Assembly: GCF_011761945.1 (NCBI RefSeq)
Contig: NZ_JAASQV010000001.1
Span: 744,001-808,000, forward strand
Length of the DNA stretch: 64,000 nt
Source of the DNA: Sphingomonas leidyi
GTDB lineage: Bacteria > Pseudomonadota > Alphaproteobacteria > Sphingomonadales > Sphingomonadaceae
Reading direction: 5' to 3'
Within the stretch, counting starts at the first letter, position 1; each line of letters opens with the position of its first letter. This document shows, piece by piece, positions 1-8,248 of this stretch. A program made the position numbers and the translations under genes. The notes under the pieces were generated by a model. That model was given only the letters and a program-made list of their open reading frames with translations, did no database searches and was not told where the DNA came from.

Positions 1-1070
1 GCAACGTGATCTCGCCCTGGCGGCGCGGCGGCGGCGACAATGCCCCGCTGGCTCCCGGCGGTTCCTCGGGCGGCAGCTCAGCGGCGATCGCCGCGCGGCT
101 CGTGCCCGGCGCGACCGGCACCGACACCGGCGGCTCGATCCGCCAGCCCGCTGCCTTCACCGGCATCAGCGGCATCAAGCCCACCTATGGCCGCTGCTCG
201 CGCTATGGCGTGGTCGCCTTCGCCTCGTCGCTCGACCAGGCGGGACCGATGGCGCGCGACGTGCGCGACTGCGCGATCCTGCTCGAGAACATGGCGGGCT
301 TCGATCCGCGCGATTCGACCTCGCTCCAGCTGCCGGTGCCGAAATGGGAGGAGCATCTCTCCGGGGACCTGAGCGGCAAGAAGATCGGCATCCCGGCCGA
401 GTATCTGATCGACGGCACGCCGACCGAGATCGCCAAGCTCTGGGAAGCGGGCATCGCCTGGGTGAAGGACGCCGGCGCCGAGGTGGTGGAAGTGTCGCTG
501 CCCCACACCAAATATGCGCTGCCGGCCTATTACATCATCGCGCCGGCCGAAGCTTCGTCGAACCTCGCCCGCTATGACGGCGTGCGCTACGGCCTGCGCG
601 AACTGGCCGAGGGGCAGAACCTGCAGGAAATGTACGCGGCGACGCGTGCGGCGGGCTTTGGCGACGAAGTGAAGCGGCGTATCCTGATCGGCACCTATGT
701 GCTCTCGGCGGGCTTCTACGATGCCTATTACACGCAGGCGCAGAAGGTCCGCGCGCTGATCGCGCGCGACTTCGAGAACGTCTTCAGCATGTGCGACCTG
801 CTGCTGACGCCGACCGCGCCGAGCGCCGCGTTCGCGCTGGGCGAGAAATCGGCCGATCCGATCGCCATGTACCTCAACGACGTGTTCACCGTGCCTTCGA
901 GCCTCGCCGGCTTGCCGGCGATGAGCGTGCCGGGGGGGCTCGACGCGGGTGGCCTTCCGCTCGGATTGCAGATCATCGGCCGTCCGCTCGACGAGCAGGG
1001 CGTGCTGAATGCCGGCCTGGCGATCGAGCAGCGCGCGGGATTCGCAGCGCGGCCCGAGGCATGGTGGTGA
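1..1070 (+). CDS. gatA: GatA, Asp-tRNA(Asn)/Glu-tRNA(Gln) amidotransferase subunit A (5' partial)
   Basis: This is the C-terminal 355 residues of the amidase subunit of the GatCAB transamidosome. GatA releases ammonia from glutamine for amidation of mischarged Glu-tRNA(Gln) or Asp-tRNA(Asn). The amidase-signature core is present: the glycine/serine loop GGSSGGSS (bases 60-83) and [12 protein letters not shown] (about 120-155), which hold the two serines of the Ser-cisSer-Lys triad. The catalytic lysine and roughly the first 130 residues lie before the window. The reading frame enters at base 3, so the GTG at base 6 is internal and not a start. gatB follows about 200 bases downstream on the same strand. 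Confidence 0.96.
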   Translation, partial: NVISPWRRGGGDNAPLAPGGSSGGSSAAIAARLVPGATGTDTGGSIRQPAAFTGISGIKPTYGRCSRYGVVAFASSLDQAGPMARDVRDCAILLENMAGFDPRDSTSLQLPVPKWEEHLSGDLSGKKIGIPAEYLIDGTPTEIAKLWEAGIAWVKDAGAEVVEVSLPHTKYALPAYYIIAPAEASSNLARYDGVRYGLRELAEGQNLQEMYAATRAAGFGDEVKRRILIGTYVLSAGFYDAYYTQAQKVRALIARDFENVFSMCDLLLTPTAPSAAFALGEKSADPIAMYLNDVFTVPSSLAGLPAMSVPGGLDAGGLPLGLQIIGRPLDEQGVLNAGLAIEQRAGFAARPEAWW

Positions 1071-1252
1071 GCGTGGCGGCCGGCGTCGATTATCTCGAGG
1101 TCGGCCGAAAGGCGCATGAGCTGGAGACGCGGCACGGTATGGACGGAGCCCTTCGCTACGCTCGGAAGATTTCGGAATAGGCCCTGGCCGACGGGGATTT
1201 GGACGACCATCAATTTTGGAAAGCCGTCGCAGCCATGCTGACGCCGCGCTGA
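1061..1252 (+). pseudogene. Small hypothetical ORF between gatA and gatB, interrupted by an in-frame TAG
   Basis: The frame opens at ATG 1061, overlapping the gatA stop by 10 bases (a GTG at 1067 gives a 4-base overlap). It reads [29 protein letters not shown] and then meets TAG at 1178-1180. The same frame continues in sensible protein, [23 protein letters not shown], to TGA at 1250-1252. The two halves together look like one helical protein of about 63 residues. From memory this resembles small proteins of the DUF6961 kind (a GD...FW..V pattern), but I cannot check that here. The TAG suggests a recent nonsense mutation or a sequencing error. If only the first half is translated, the product is 39 residues. 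Confidence 0.55.
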
Positions 1253-1269
1253 GCCTGAGAAGAAGCAAC

Positions 1270-2775
1270 ATGACTGATTCCACCTACCGCATCCAGGGCG
1301 AAACCGGCGAATGGGAGGTCGTGATCGGCCTCGAAGTCCATGCGCAGGTCACTTCCAACGCCAAGCTCTTCTCGGGCGCGGCGACCACGTTCGGCGCGGA
1401 GCCGAACAGCCAGGTGAGCCTGATCGATGCGGCGATGCCGGGCATGCTGCCCACGCCGAACAAGGAGTGCATCCGCCAGGCGGTGCGCACCGGCATGGCG
1501 ATCGGCGCGGTGATCAACAAATGGTCGCGCTTCGACCGCAAGAACTATTTCTACGCCGATCTGCCGCAGGGCTATCAGATCAGCCAGCTCTTCCACCCGC
1601 TGGTGGGCGAGGGGCAGATCGAGATCAGCCTGGACGACAAGGATCCCGAGGCTGCGGTCAAGACGATCGGCATCGAGCGCATCCATGTCGAGCAGGACGC
1701 CGGCAAGCTGATGCACGACCAGCATCCGTCGCGCTCCTATGTCGATCTCAACCGTGCCGGCGTGGCGCTGATGGAGATCGTGTCCAAGCCCGACATGCGC
1801 TCGCCGCAGGAAGCCGGAGCATATCTGAGCAAGCTGCGCGCGATCCTGCGCTATGTGGGCAGCTGCGACGGCAATATGGACCAGGGCTCGATGCGCGCGG
1901 ATGTGAACGTCAGCGTCCGCAAACCGGGCGCCGAGTTCGGCACGCGCACCGAGACCAAGAACGTCAACTCGGTCCGCTTCGTCATGCAGACGGTGGAAGT
2001 CGAGGCGCGCCGCCAGGTCGAGGTGCTGGAGAGCGGCGGCCGGATCGTCCAGGAGACCCGGCTGTTCGATCCCGATCGCGGCGAGACCCGTTCGATGCGC
2101 TCGAAGGAAGATGCGCACGACTATCGCTATTTCCCCGATCCCGACCTGCTGCCGCTGGAGCTGGACGATGCGTTCCTGGCGGAATGCCGCGCCAGCCTGC
2201 CCGAGCTGCCCGACGCCAAGCGCCGTCGCTACGAGCAGGCGCTGGGGCTGAGCGCCTATAATGCCGCGACGCTGACTGCCGATGCGGACACCGCGCGCTG
2301 GTTCGAGGCGCTGCTCGCCGAAAGCGCACGGGTGCAGAAGAAGGGCGAGAACGAAGTCGCGCGCGCCGCGGCCAACTGGCTGCTCTCGGATCTCTATGGC
2401 GCGCTCAACCGGCTCGGCAAGGATCTGGACGCGAGCCCGGTCAGCCCCGAACAGGGCGCCGAGCTGCTCGCGCTTGCCGCGGACGGCACGCTTTCCGGGC
2501 CGCTCGCCAAGCAGGTGTTCGAGATCATGCTCGAGACGGGCGAGCCGGCAGGCAGGATCGTCGAGGAGCGCGGGCTGAAGCAGACCAGCGACACCGGCGC
2601 GATCGAGGCGGTGATCGCCGAGGTGCTGGCGAAGAATCCCGGCCAGCTCGAGCAGTATCGCGGCGGCAAGGAGGCCCTGTTCGGCTTCTTCGTCGGCCAG
2701 ACGATGAAGGCGATGGGCGGCAAGGCCAATCCGGCAGTGGTCAACGAACTGCTGAAGAAGGCGCTGGCGGGGTAG
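1270..2775 (+). CDS. gatB: GatB, Asp-tRNA(Asn)/Glu-tRNA(Gln) amidotransferase subunit B
   Basis: A full-length 501-residue GatB, the subunit that binds the tRNA and carries out kinase-like activation and amide transfer. The N-terminal cradle begins [12 protein letters not shown], followed by the conserved stretch [13 protein letters not shown] and by [13 protein letters not shown]. The C-terminal YqeY-like tail ends at ALAG. The start is ATG 1270 (MTDSTYRIQ); the upstream in-frame codons back to 1216 belong to the neighbouring small ORF's region and lack GatB similarity. The stop is TAG. The 3' end overlaps the convergent lipoprotein gene by 35 bases. Confidence 0.97.
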   Translation: MTDSTYRIQGETGEWEVVIGLEVHAQVTSNAKLFSGAATTFGAEPNSQVSLIDAAMPGMLPTPNKECIRQAVRTGMAIGAVINKWSRFDRKNYFYADLPQGYQISQLFHPLVGEGQIEISLDDKDPEAAVKTIGIERIHVEQDAGKLMHDQHPSRSYVDLNRAGVALMEIVSKPDMRSPQEAGAYLSKLRAILRYVGSCDGNMDQGSMRADVNVSVRKPGAEFGTRTETKNVNSVRFVMQTVEVEARRQVEVLESGGRIVQETRLFDPDRGETRSMRSKEDAHDYRYFPDPDLLPLELDDAFLAECRASLPELPDAKRRRYEQALGLSAYNAATLTADADTARWFEALLAESARVQKKGENEVARAAANWLLSDLYGALNRLGKDLDASPVSPEQGAELLALAADGTLSGPLAKQVFEIMLETGEPAGRIVEERGLKQTSDTGAIEAVIAEVLAKNPGQLEQYRGGKEALFGFFVGQTMKAMGGKANPAVVNELLKKALAG

Positions 2776-3289
2776 GCGGGAGGTCGTATCTCGCCTTCTC
2801 GGCGGGATTGACCGCATAGCCTGACGGTGTGCGGATCAGGTCGGCGGGAAGCGGGATCGCTCCCGTTGGCATTATCGGGAGCGATAGCGTTCCCGGCCAG
2901 CGCCGAGCCACGCTTTGCATCAGGTGCTGCCGGAACCGGGCGAAACCTTTCGGATCTTCGCCTTTGGCGAAGCTGATCCAGATTCGGCCGAGATTATCGC
3001 GATAGTCCATGGCCGAGGCAACGATCTCCCGGTCCTCCTTTCCCCGCCAGATCGTCGCGTTCAGGGTGATCGGCGATACTTCGGACAAGCGCTGAAGCTC
3101 TTCCGGCGTGGCGGCGTCGAGGTGAAACCCGCTTGCTTCGGCCTCGTGGCGCAGCAGGGCCAGAAACGCATCTCGTTCGGCGGCATCGGGCAGCGGGACC
3201 TCGAACGCCGCGACGGTGCGCCTGCTTTCGCGCTGAGGCGCAGTATCGCAGGCGGCGCACGCCAAGAAGAGCATTATGATGTTACGCAT
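2741..3289 (-). CDS. Putative lipoprotein of unknown function, coupled to desaturase gene
   Basis: A 182-residue protein with a short hydrophobic N-terminus, [14 protein letters not shown]. Cys14 (or Cys11) is a likely lipidation site, so a membrane-anchored periplasmic location is inferred. The rest is soluble and mixed alpha/beta, with no motif I recognise; the segment [15 protein letters not shown] around the middle and a proline-rich end ([12 protein letters not shown]) are visible. The start ATG at 3289 lies inside the last codons of the desaturase gene (8-base overlap), which indicates translational coupling and one transcript. An upstream in-frame extension to 3406 is only the shadow of the desaturase. 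Confidence 0.75.
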   Translation of the reverse strand: MRNIIMLFLACAACDTAPQRESRRTVAAFEVPLPDAAERDAFLALLRHEAEASGFHLDAATPEELQRLSEVSPITLNATIWRGKEDREIVASAMDYRDNLGRIWISFAKGEDPKGFARFRQHLMQSVARRWPGTLSLPIMPTGAIPLPADLIRTPSGYAVNPAEKARYDLPPTPPAPSSAVR

Positions 3290-4196
3290 GCAGCTTCTCC
3301 TGGCGCAGCAGCTTGTTGCTGCGTTCCGGCGCGAACTCGGGCGTCCGCACGTCCCAGGCCAGGCCGGCGCGCTCCAGCAGGCGGATGAAGGCGTAGCCGA
3401 GGTCACTCTGGCCCGGATAGAGCCCGATCTTCGCCGAGCCGGGGAAGGCGTGGTGGTTGTTGTGCCAGGCCTCGCCCATCGTGATCAGCCCGGCCCAGGG
3501 CACGTCGTGCGCCTGGACGCCGGCATCCGCAACGATCCAGCGCTGCGGCCCGCGATTATGGGCCAGATGGCCGACCAGCCAATGGCCGTGCACGCACACG
3601 AAGACGCGGGCACAGACGCCCCACACGACGAAGCTCCAGCCGCCCGCCCAATAGAGCAAGGCCGCGACGGGCAGCTGCTGCGCCATCCAGCTGGCTTCGA
3701 GGAAGCGGTAGAAGGGATCGCGGCCGATGCGGCCAAGATCGAAGCGTGGCGGCGAATCGAGCTCCAGGCGGCAATGGAGCTGCCACCAGGCATCTCTTGC
3801 TGGGCGGCTGGCGTGGCTGAGATAGGGGTGGCAATCGGCGCGGCGCTGCGCCCAGTCGCGCAAATCGTGCGTGCGGATGATCGCGAACGGGCCGCTCATG
3901 CCGACCAGCGCGCCGAACCAGACGAGCAGGCGCTCGAGCCAGGGCGCGCAGCCGAAGCTCTTGTGGATCAGCCGCCGGTGATAGCCGACCGAATGGCCGA
4001 GCAGCAGCGTGGCGCCGGTCGTGCCGATGAACACCGCCAGCGCGGCGGGCGAGCAGGTAAGGGGGGCTAGGACGAGCGTCGTTGCCGCCATTCCGCCGTT
4101 CCACAGCGACTGGACCGGCGCCCAGCGCACGCGCCCCTCCACGGGATCGGCTCCCGGCGTCTCGACGAGATGGTTCACTGCATGCGGATCCGTCAT
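3282..4196 (-). CDS. Membrane fatty acid desaturase (divergent acyl-CoA/acyl-lipid desaturase)
   Basis: A 304-residue member of the membrane di-iron desaturase superfamily, with hydrophobic segments around residues 36-70, 88-108 and 175-200. Histidine box 1 is GHSVGYHRRLIH (His68, His73, His78) and box 3 is GEAWHNNHHA (His245, His248, His249). The middle box is unusual: RTHDLRDW (His110) followed by spaced histidines 123 and 128, not the common HRxHH. The start chosen is ATG 4196 (MTDPHAVNH); a TTG at 4208 would add four residues. The gene is divergent from an ArsR-type regulator. A promoter-like pair (TTGCCT at 4255-4250 and TAATAA at 4233-4228, 16-base spacer) reads towards it, flanked by a 12-bp inverted repeat. 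Confidence 0.88.
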   Translation of the reverse strand: MTDPHAVNHLVETPGADPVEGRVRWAPVQSLWNGGMAATTLVLAPLTCSPAALAVFIGTTGATLLLGHSVGYHRRLIHKSFGCAPWLERLLVWFGALVGMSGPFAIIRTHDLRDWAQRRADCHPYLSHASRPARDAWWQLHCRLELDSPPRFDLGRIGRDPFYRFLEASWMAQQLPVAALLYWAGGWSFVVWGVCARVFVCVHGHWLVGHLAHNRGPQRWIVADAGVQAHDVPWAGLITMGEAWHNNHHAFPGSAKIGLYPGQSDLGYAFIRLLERAGLAWDVRTPEFAPERSNKLLRQEKLHA

Positions 4197-4207
4197 GGCG
4201 CGACTCA

Positions 4208-4279
4208 AAGGTATTTAAGCAACTACTTTATTATCGCCTTTGGACTGGCAGGCAATGAAGAAATTTCTTAAATACCTTC
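4208..4279. promoter_or_regulatory. Perfect 12-bp inverted repeat around the desaturase promoter (candidate ArsR operator)
   Basis: AAGGTATTTAAG at 4208-4219 is repeated exactly, inverted, as CTTAAATACCTT at 4268-4279. The centres are 60 bases apart. The repeat brackets the promoter-like hexamers of the desaturase gene and ends two bases before the preferred ATG of the regulator gene (4282). A dimeric winged-helix repressor binding both arms could control both genes. The inverted repeat is seen directly; its role as operator is inference. Confidence 0.5.
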
Positions 4280-4281
4280 CC

Positions 4282-4599
4282 ATGCAACGCGTCTTCGAAG
4301 CCCTGTCGTCCACCGTGCGCCGCAAGATCCTGGCCTATCTGGCCCATGCCGAACTGACTGCCGGAGAGATCGCGGCGCGGTTCGAGATATCCAAGCCGGC
4401 GGTGTCGCAGCATCTTGCGGTGCTGGAGAATGCGGGGCTGGTCACCAGCGAGAAGCGCGGACAATATGTCCATTACCGGCTGGTGCGCGAGCACCTGGCC
4501 AATGTGCTGAACGACTATGTGCAGGAAGTCTGCCCGGTATCGCGCCCGCTCAAGCGGGAGAGCGTGGCGCTGGGGGAGGGTTCGGAGGAGAAGGAATAG
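4282..4599 (+). CDS. ArsR-family winged-helix transcriptional regulator
   Basis: A 105-residue single-domain regulator. It starts MQRVFEALSSTVRRKILAYL, the usual beginning of metal-independent ArsR/SmtB proteins. The recognition helix region is ISKPAVSQHLAVLENAGLV and the beta-wing is EKRGQYVHYRL. The cysteine pair typical of metal-sensing members (ELCVCDL) is absent; only one Cys (CPVSRP) lies near the C-terminus, so it probably senses something other than soft metals. Earlier in-frame starts (ATG 4255, TTG 4240) would place one arm of the inverted repeat inside the gene, so ATG 4282 is preferred. The cyclophilin gene begins one base after its stop. Confidence 0.87.
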   Translation: MQRVFEALSSTVRRKILAYLAHAELTAGEIAARFEISKPAVSQHLAVLENAGLVTSEKRGQYVHYRLVREHLANVLNDYVQEVCPVSRPLKRESVALGEGSEEKE

Positions 4600-4600
4600 G

Positions 4601-5215
4601 ATGCGCTGGATCGCCGCTTGCCTGCTGAGCCTGGTCGCCCTGCCCGTCCTTGCGCAGACCGCGCCCGCGCCGAGTCCCGCGGCGCCGCTGCCGCGCGTGG
4701 CGCTGACCACTGCCGCGGGCACGATCGTCGTCGAGGTCGACACCGTCCACGCGCCGATCAGCGGCAACAACTTCCTGCGCTATATCGATCAGAAGCGGCT
4801 CGACGGCGCCCCCTTCTACCGGGTGGTGAAGGTGCAGGACCATTTCGGCTTCGTGCAGTTCGGAGTGAACAATGCGCGGGGCAAGGTGTTGCCGCCGATC
4901 AAGCATGAACCGACCACGCTCACCGGCATCAAACACACGGATTTCACGCTTTCGACGCCCCGCCGCGCGCCCGGCACCGCCGCCGGCGATTTCACCATCC
5001 TGCTGGGCGACCAGCCTTCGTTCGACGCCGATCCGACCAAGCCCGGCGACAATCTCGGCTATGCGGCCTTTGCCCATGTCGTCGACGGCAAGGACGTGGT
5101 GCTCAAGGTCTTCGACGCCCCCAATTCGCCCACCGCCACGCTGGGCGGCTATTTCAAGGGCGAGATTCCGGCAGCGCCGGTGAAGATCCTGACGGCGCGC
5201 CGGGTTGCGAACTAG
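4601..5215 (+). CDS. Peptidylprolyl isomerase, cyclophilin type, exported
   Basis: A 204-residue protein with a clear signal peptide (MRWIAACLLSLVALPVLAQ, cleavage after VLAQ near residue 19) and a cyclophilin domain. The domain has TIVVEVDTVHAPISGNNFLRYID, GAPFYRVVKV and GDFTILLGDQPSFDAD, with the closing FAHVVDGKDVVLKVFDAP. It should catalyse proline cis-trans isomerisation in the periplasm. The classical active-site sequence FHRV is YRVV here, so activity may be weak. A strong Shine-Dalgarno run (GGAGGAGAAGG) lies at the end of the preceding regulator gene, one base upstream of which this gene starts, so the two are co-transcribed. Confidence 0.88.
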   Translation: MRWIAACLLSLVALPVLAQTAPAPSPAAPLPRVALTTAAGTIVVEVDTVHAPISGNNFLRYIDQKRLDGAPFYRVVKVQDHFGFVQFGVNNARGKVLPPIKHEPTTLTGIKHTDFTLSTPRRAPGTAAGDFTILLGDQPSFDADPTKPGDNLGYAAFAHVVDGKDVVLKVFDAPNSPTATLGGYFKGEIPAAPVKILTARRVAN

Positions 5216-5224
5216 AGGCGGACG

Positions 5225-5944
5225 CTAGTTCGCCGGCCGGTCGAGATACAAATAGAGCGGGTCGAACTCGGCAAGCGATTCCAGCCTGGGCCGGTCGTGG
5301 ATCGTCACCCGCCCGCTGCGAAAATCGGCCAGGCCCGCCTCGCGCAACTCGCGCAGCACGCGGTTCACATGCACCCCGGTGAGGCCGAGGCACTCGGCGA
5401 ACTGGTTCTGCGTGATCGGCAGGCCGAAGCCGTTGCCTTCCGCCGCGCCGACGGCGAGCAGCCGCGACTGCAGCTCGCAGAGCAGGTGCGCGGCACGCTC
5501 GATGGCGTTGCGCCGGCCGAGCGAGACTTCCCATTCGCGGTGGATGCTTGCGTCGAGATTGGTCGAGAACCAGAAGGCACGGGCAAGGTTCGGGAAGCGG
5601 CCGGTGATCTCCGTCACCTTGGCGTGCGGCGCGCGGGCGATCCGGCAGGGGGTGAGGGTGATCACATTGTGATCGAGATAGCCCAGCGTATAGCCGTGCA
5701 GGTCGGCGAAATCGCCGGGCACGTGCAGGTGCGTGATCTGGCGCTGGCCGTTGCTGAGGTCCTTGTACCGCGCGAGCAGGCCGTCGAGCAGCAGGATCGA
5801 GCTGTTCAGCCGCTCGCCGCGGCGCACGATCACCTGCTCCGCCGCATGGACGAACGGACCCTGCACCGCGGCACGCAGCGCTTCCTCCTCCGGAGCGCTG
5901 ATTTCGCAGCGCAGCCGGAGCCTTTTCAAATGTCTGTCGATCAT
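5225..5944 (-). CDS. Crp/Fnr-family transcriptional regulator
   Basis: A 239-residue regulator with an N-terminal cyclic-nucleotide-binding-like beta-roll (about residues 30-125) and a C-terminal winged helix. The helix-turn-helix is seen in ITQNQFAECLGLTGVHVNRVLRELREAGL (about residues 177-205). No cysteine cluster for an iron-sulfur centre is present at the N-terminus, so it is not a classical oxygen-sensing Fnr. The cAMP-contact residues of Crp are also not evident, and the ligand is unknown. It lies 14 bases after a 56-residue gene on the same strand and converges with the cyclophilin gene. Confidence 0.88.
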   Translation of the reverse strand: MIDRHLKRLRLRCEISAPEEEALRAAVQGPFVHAAEQVIVRRGERLNSSILLLDGLLARYKDLSNGQRQITHLHVPGDFADLHGYTLGYLDHNVITLTPCRIARAPHAKVTEITGRFPNLARAFWFSTNLDASIHREWEVSLGRRNAIERAAHLLCELQSRLLAVGAAEGNGFGLPITQNQFAECLGLTGVHVNRVLRELREAGLADFRSGRVTIHDRPRLESLAEFDPLYLYLDRPAN

Positions 5945-5957
5945 GGATGGCCGGGGT

Positions 5958-6128
5958 TTACTGCTGATCCAAGTCCTGGTGCCGCACGTCGCCGGTACGG
6001 CCCGATAGCGCTAGGGGCTCCGGCGGCGCATGACCGTTGCCGGTTTCGCCCGGTTTGACGGCGTCGGCGCGGGGTTCGCCGATCCGCGTGCGATCGGAGC
6101 GCGGGTCTTCACGATCATTGTCGTTCAT
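5958..6128 (-). CDS. Small hypothetical protein (56 aa)
   Basis: An ATG at 6128-6126 overlaps the TGA of the preceding proline-rich gene in an ATGA junction. The frame runs 56 codons, starting MNDNDREDPRSDRTRIGEP and ending HQDLDQQ before TAA at 5960-5958. It is highly polar, rich in Asp, Arg, Gly and Pro, with no hydrophobic stretch, so it is probably soluble and disordered. The Crp/Fnr gene starts 14 bases later, suggesting a three-gene operon. The tight stop-start overlap is the main support. I do not recognise a function. Confidence 0.5.
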   Translation of the reverse strand: MNDNDREDPRSDRTRIGEPRADAVKPGETGNGHAPPEPLALSGRTGDVRHQDLDQQ

Positions 6129-6322
6129 CCTCTCTCTCCCTGTCGGGCAATCGGCTGGCCGGGCGCGGGCACCGTCGGCGTGGCCGGTTGCGGTGCGGGC
6201 ACATCGATGTCCGGCACCGGCGGATCAAGTTCGGGAGGCGGGCTCGCCGGCTGGCCCGGAAGCGGCGCGGGAGGCTGCTCGGCGGGCGGCACGGTGGGCT
6301 GGACGGGCGGCTCAACGGGCAC
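6125..6322 (-). CDS. Small proline-rich hypothetical protein (65 aa)
   Basis: A GTG start at 6322 is preceded by a good Shine-Dalgarno sequence (AAGGAG, 8 bases upstream). The 65-residue product is about one third proline, with repeated PxxP runs such as VEPPVQPTVPPAEQPPAP, and no hydrophobic segment. The ATGA overlap with the next small gene and the downstream Crp/Fnr gene suggest one transcript. The function is not recognisable; proline-rich peptides of this sort are often disordered linkers or binding baits. Confidence 0.5.
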   Translation of the reverse strand: MPVEPPVQPTVPPAEQPPAPLPGQPASPPPELDPPVPDIDVPAPQPATPTVPAPGQPIARQGERG

Positions 6323-6434
6323 GAACGGTCTCCTTGTTTCGGTAGACCAACGCTTCGTGTCGCGATGAAGTTGCCTGCGCCCTTGCGATGAAGGCCCCGA
6401 CTGTTATAGAGCCCGCCGACCGGCGGTGCCCTGT

Positions 6435-6519
6435 GCGGGCGTGGCGGAACTGGTAGACGCGCCAGATTTAGGTTCTGGTATCGAAAGGTGTGGGGGTTCG
6501 AGTCCCTTCGCCCGCACCA
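6435..6519 (+). tRNA. tRNA-Leu (anticodon TAG), CCA encoded
   Basis: The acceptor stem GCGGGCG pairs with CGCCCGC (6509-6515), followed by A and an encoded CCA (6517-6519). The anticodon arm CCAGA-TTTAGGT-TCTGG shows anticodon TAG. A long variable arm typical of leucine tRNAs and the T-arm GGGGGTTCGAGTCCC are present. It lies directly upstream of tig. Confidence 0.97.
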
Positions 6520-6593
6520 GCATCGCCGCTCGTTTGCCCGCGTCACCGGACGCCTGCCAATTCCTTTTCTTGAAGTTTGGAAGCCTGAGAAAA

Positions 6594-8186
6594 ATGCAGA
6601 CTGTCGAGACGTTGAACGAGGGCCTGAAGCGCGCCTACACGCTCAAGATCACTGCCAAGGACATCGACAAGAAGGTCGATGCCGAGGTCAAGCGGGTTGC
6701 CCCGCAGGTCCGCATGCCGGGCTTCCGTCCGGGCAAGGTGCCGACCAACCTGATCCGCAAGATGCATGGCGAGGCGATCGCGCAGGACGCGCTCAACAGC
6801 TCGATCCAGGAAGGCGTGCAGAAGCTGATCGCCGACAACAAGCTGCGCCCGGCCGTGTCGCCGTCGGTGAGCCTGGAAGGCGAATATGCGCCCGGCGGCG
6901 ATGCCGAGATCAAGGTCGAGCTGGAGGTCCTGCCGGACGTCCCGACTCCCGCGATCGACGGCCTGAAGCTCGAGCGCCTGACCGTGCCGGTGAGCGATGA
7001 CGAAGTGAACGTCCAGCTCAAGCAGCTCGCCGGCCAGCAAAAGGCCTGGACCGATGCGCCGGCCAAGCACAAGGCCGCCGAGGGCGACCAGGTGACCATG
7101 GACTTCGCCGGCAGCGTCGACGGCGTCGCATTCGACGGCGGCACCGGCACCGACATGTCGGTCGAGATCGGCACCGGCCGCCTGATCCCCGGCTTCGAGG
7201 ACCAGCTCGTCGGCGTGAAGTCCGGCGACGAGAAGACGATCGACGTCACCTTCCCGGCCGATTATGGCGTGCCCGACCTGGCCGGCAAGCTGGCGCAGTT
7301 CGCCCTCAAGATCACCGCCGTGAAGACTGCCGGCGAGACCGTGATCGACGATGATTTCGCCAAGACGCTGGGCCTGCAGAGCCTCGAGCAGCTCACCGGC
7401 CTGCTCAAGGGCCAGCTCGAGCAGCAGCTGAACGGCCTGACCCGCACCTATATGAAGCGCAAGCTGCTCGATCAGCTCGCCGCGGGTCATGACTTCGAGG
7501 TTCCGCCCTCGATGGTCGATGCCGAGTTCGAGCAGATCTGGCACCAGCTCCAGCACGAAGCCGAGCATGAGGCGGACCCCGAGGCGGCCAAGGCCGAGCT
7601 CGAGGCCGAGCGCGCCGATTATGTGAAGATCGCCGAGCGCCGCGTGCGCCTGGGCCTGCTGCTCTCGGAGATCGGCACCGCCAACGGCGTCGAGGTCACG
7701 CCCAACGAGATGAACCAGCTGATCACCCAGGCGGCGGCGCAATATTCGCCGAACGATCGCGAGCGCTTCTACCAGTATGTCCGCAACGAGCCGATGGCCG
7801 CCGCCCAGCTGCGCGCGCCGCTGTTCGAGGACAAGGTGGTCGATTTCCTGTTCGACAAGGCCGACATCTCGGACCGCGAAGTGACTCGCGAGGCGCTGGA
7901 AGCCGCGATCGAGAGCGATGACGGCTTCGACACCGGCACGCACACCCACGACCACGACAACCACAAGCCGCGCAAGTCGAAGAAGGCGGAAGCCGGCGAG
8001 GGCGAGGCCAAGGCCGAGAAGAAGCCTGCCGCCAAGGCGAAGAAGGCAGACGCCGAGCCGGCGGAAGCCGAGGCCGAGCCCGCCAAGAAGCCGGCCGCCA
8101 AAAAGGCTCCGGCCAAGAAGGCGGAGGGCGACGAGGCCGAAGCCAAGCCCGCCAAGAAGGCGCCCGCGAAGAAGAAGGCCGACTGA
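6594..8186 (+). CDS. tig: Trigger factor, ribosome-associated chaperone/peptidylprolyl isomerase
   Basis: A 530-residue trigger factor. The N-terminal ribosome-binding domain has the signature MPGFRPGKVP (about residues 39-48). The FKBP-type isomerase domain (about 155-245) includes GDQVTMDFAGSVDGVAFDGG, and the alpha-helical C-terminal chaperone arms follow to about residue 440. The protein then carries an additional tail of about 85 residues: a histidine patch (THTHDHDNH) and Lys/Ala/Glu-rich repeats (KKPAAKKAPAKKA). The start is ATG 6594 (MQTVETLNEGLK); upstream in-frame codons run through tRNA-Leu and are not part of the gene. A terminator follows the stop. Confidence 0.96.
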   Translation: MQTVETLNEGLKRAYTLKITAKDIDKKVDAEVKRVAPQVRMPGFRPGKVPTNLIRKMHGEAIAQDALNSSIQEGVQKLIADNKLRPAVSPSVSLEGEYAPGGDAEIKVELEVLPDVPTPAIDGLKLERLTVPVSDDEVNVQLKQLAGQQKAWTDAPAKHKAAEGDQVTMDFAGSVDGVAFDGGTGTDMSVEIGTGRLIPGFEDQLVGVKSGDEKTIDVTFPADYGVPDLAGKLAQFALKITAVKTAGETVIDDDFAKTLGLQSLEQLTGLLKGQLEQQLNGLTRTYMKRKLLDQLAAGHDFEVPPSMVDAEFEQIWHQLQHEAEHEADPEAAKAELEAERADYVKIAERRVRLGLLLSEIGTANGVEVTPNEMNQLITQAAAQYSPNDRERFYQYVRNEPMAAAQLRAPLFEDKVVDFLFDKADISDREVTREALEAAIESDDGFDTGTHTHDHDNHKPRKSKKAEAGEGEAKAEKKPAAKAKKADAEPAEAEAEPAKKPAAKKAPAKKAEGDEAEAKPAKKAPAKKKAD

Positions 8187-8210
8187 GGCTTTCTCCTTCG
8201 GGACAAGTTC

Positions 8211-8246
8211 AGGCCCTCGTTCCTTGTGGAGCGGGGGCCTTTGCTT
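8211..8246 (+). terminator. Rho-independent terminator after tig
   Basis: A 13-bp stem formed by AGGCCCTCGTTCC (8211-8223) and GGAGCGGGGGCCT (8228-8240), with two G-T wobbles and a 4-base loop, is followed by TTGCTTT. It lies 25 bases after the tig stop and just before the end of the convergent membrane-protein gene. Confidence 0.7.
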
Positions 8247-8248
8247 TG

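Noticed and set aside
6115..6546. A 143-codon ORF on the minus strand across tRNA-Leu
   Set aside because: Its start is the antisense of the tRNA (the well-known spurious RRDSNPHTF-type translation) and its end is a shadow of the small genes.
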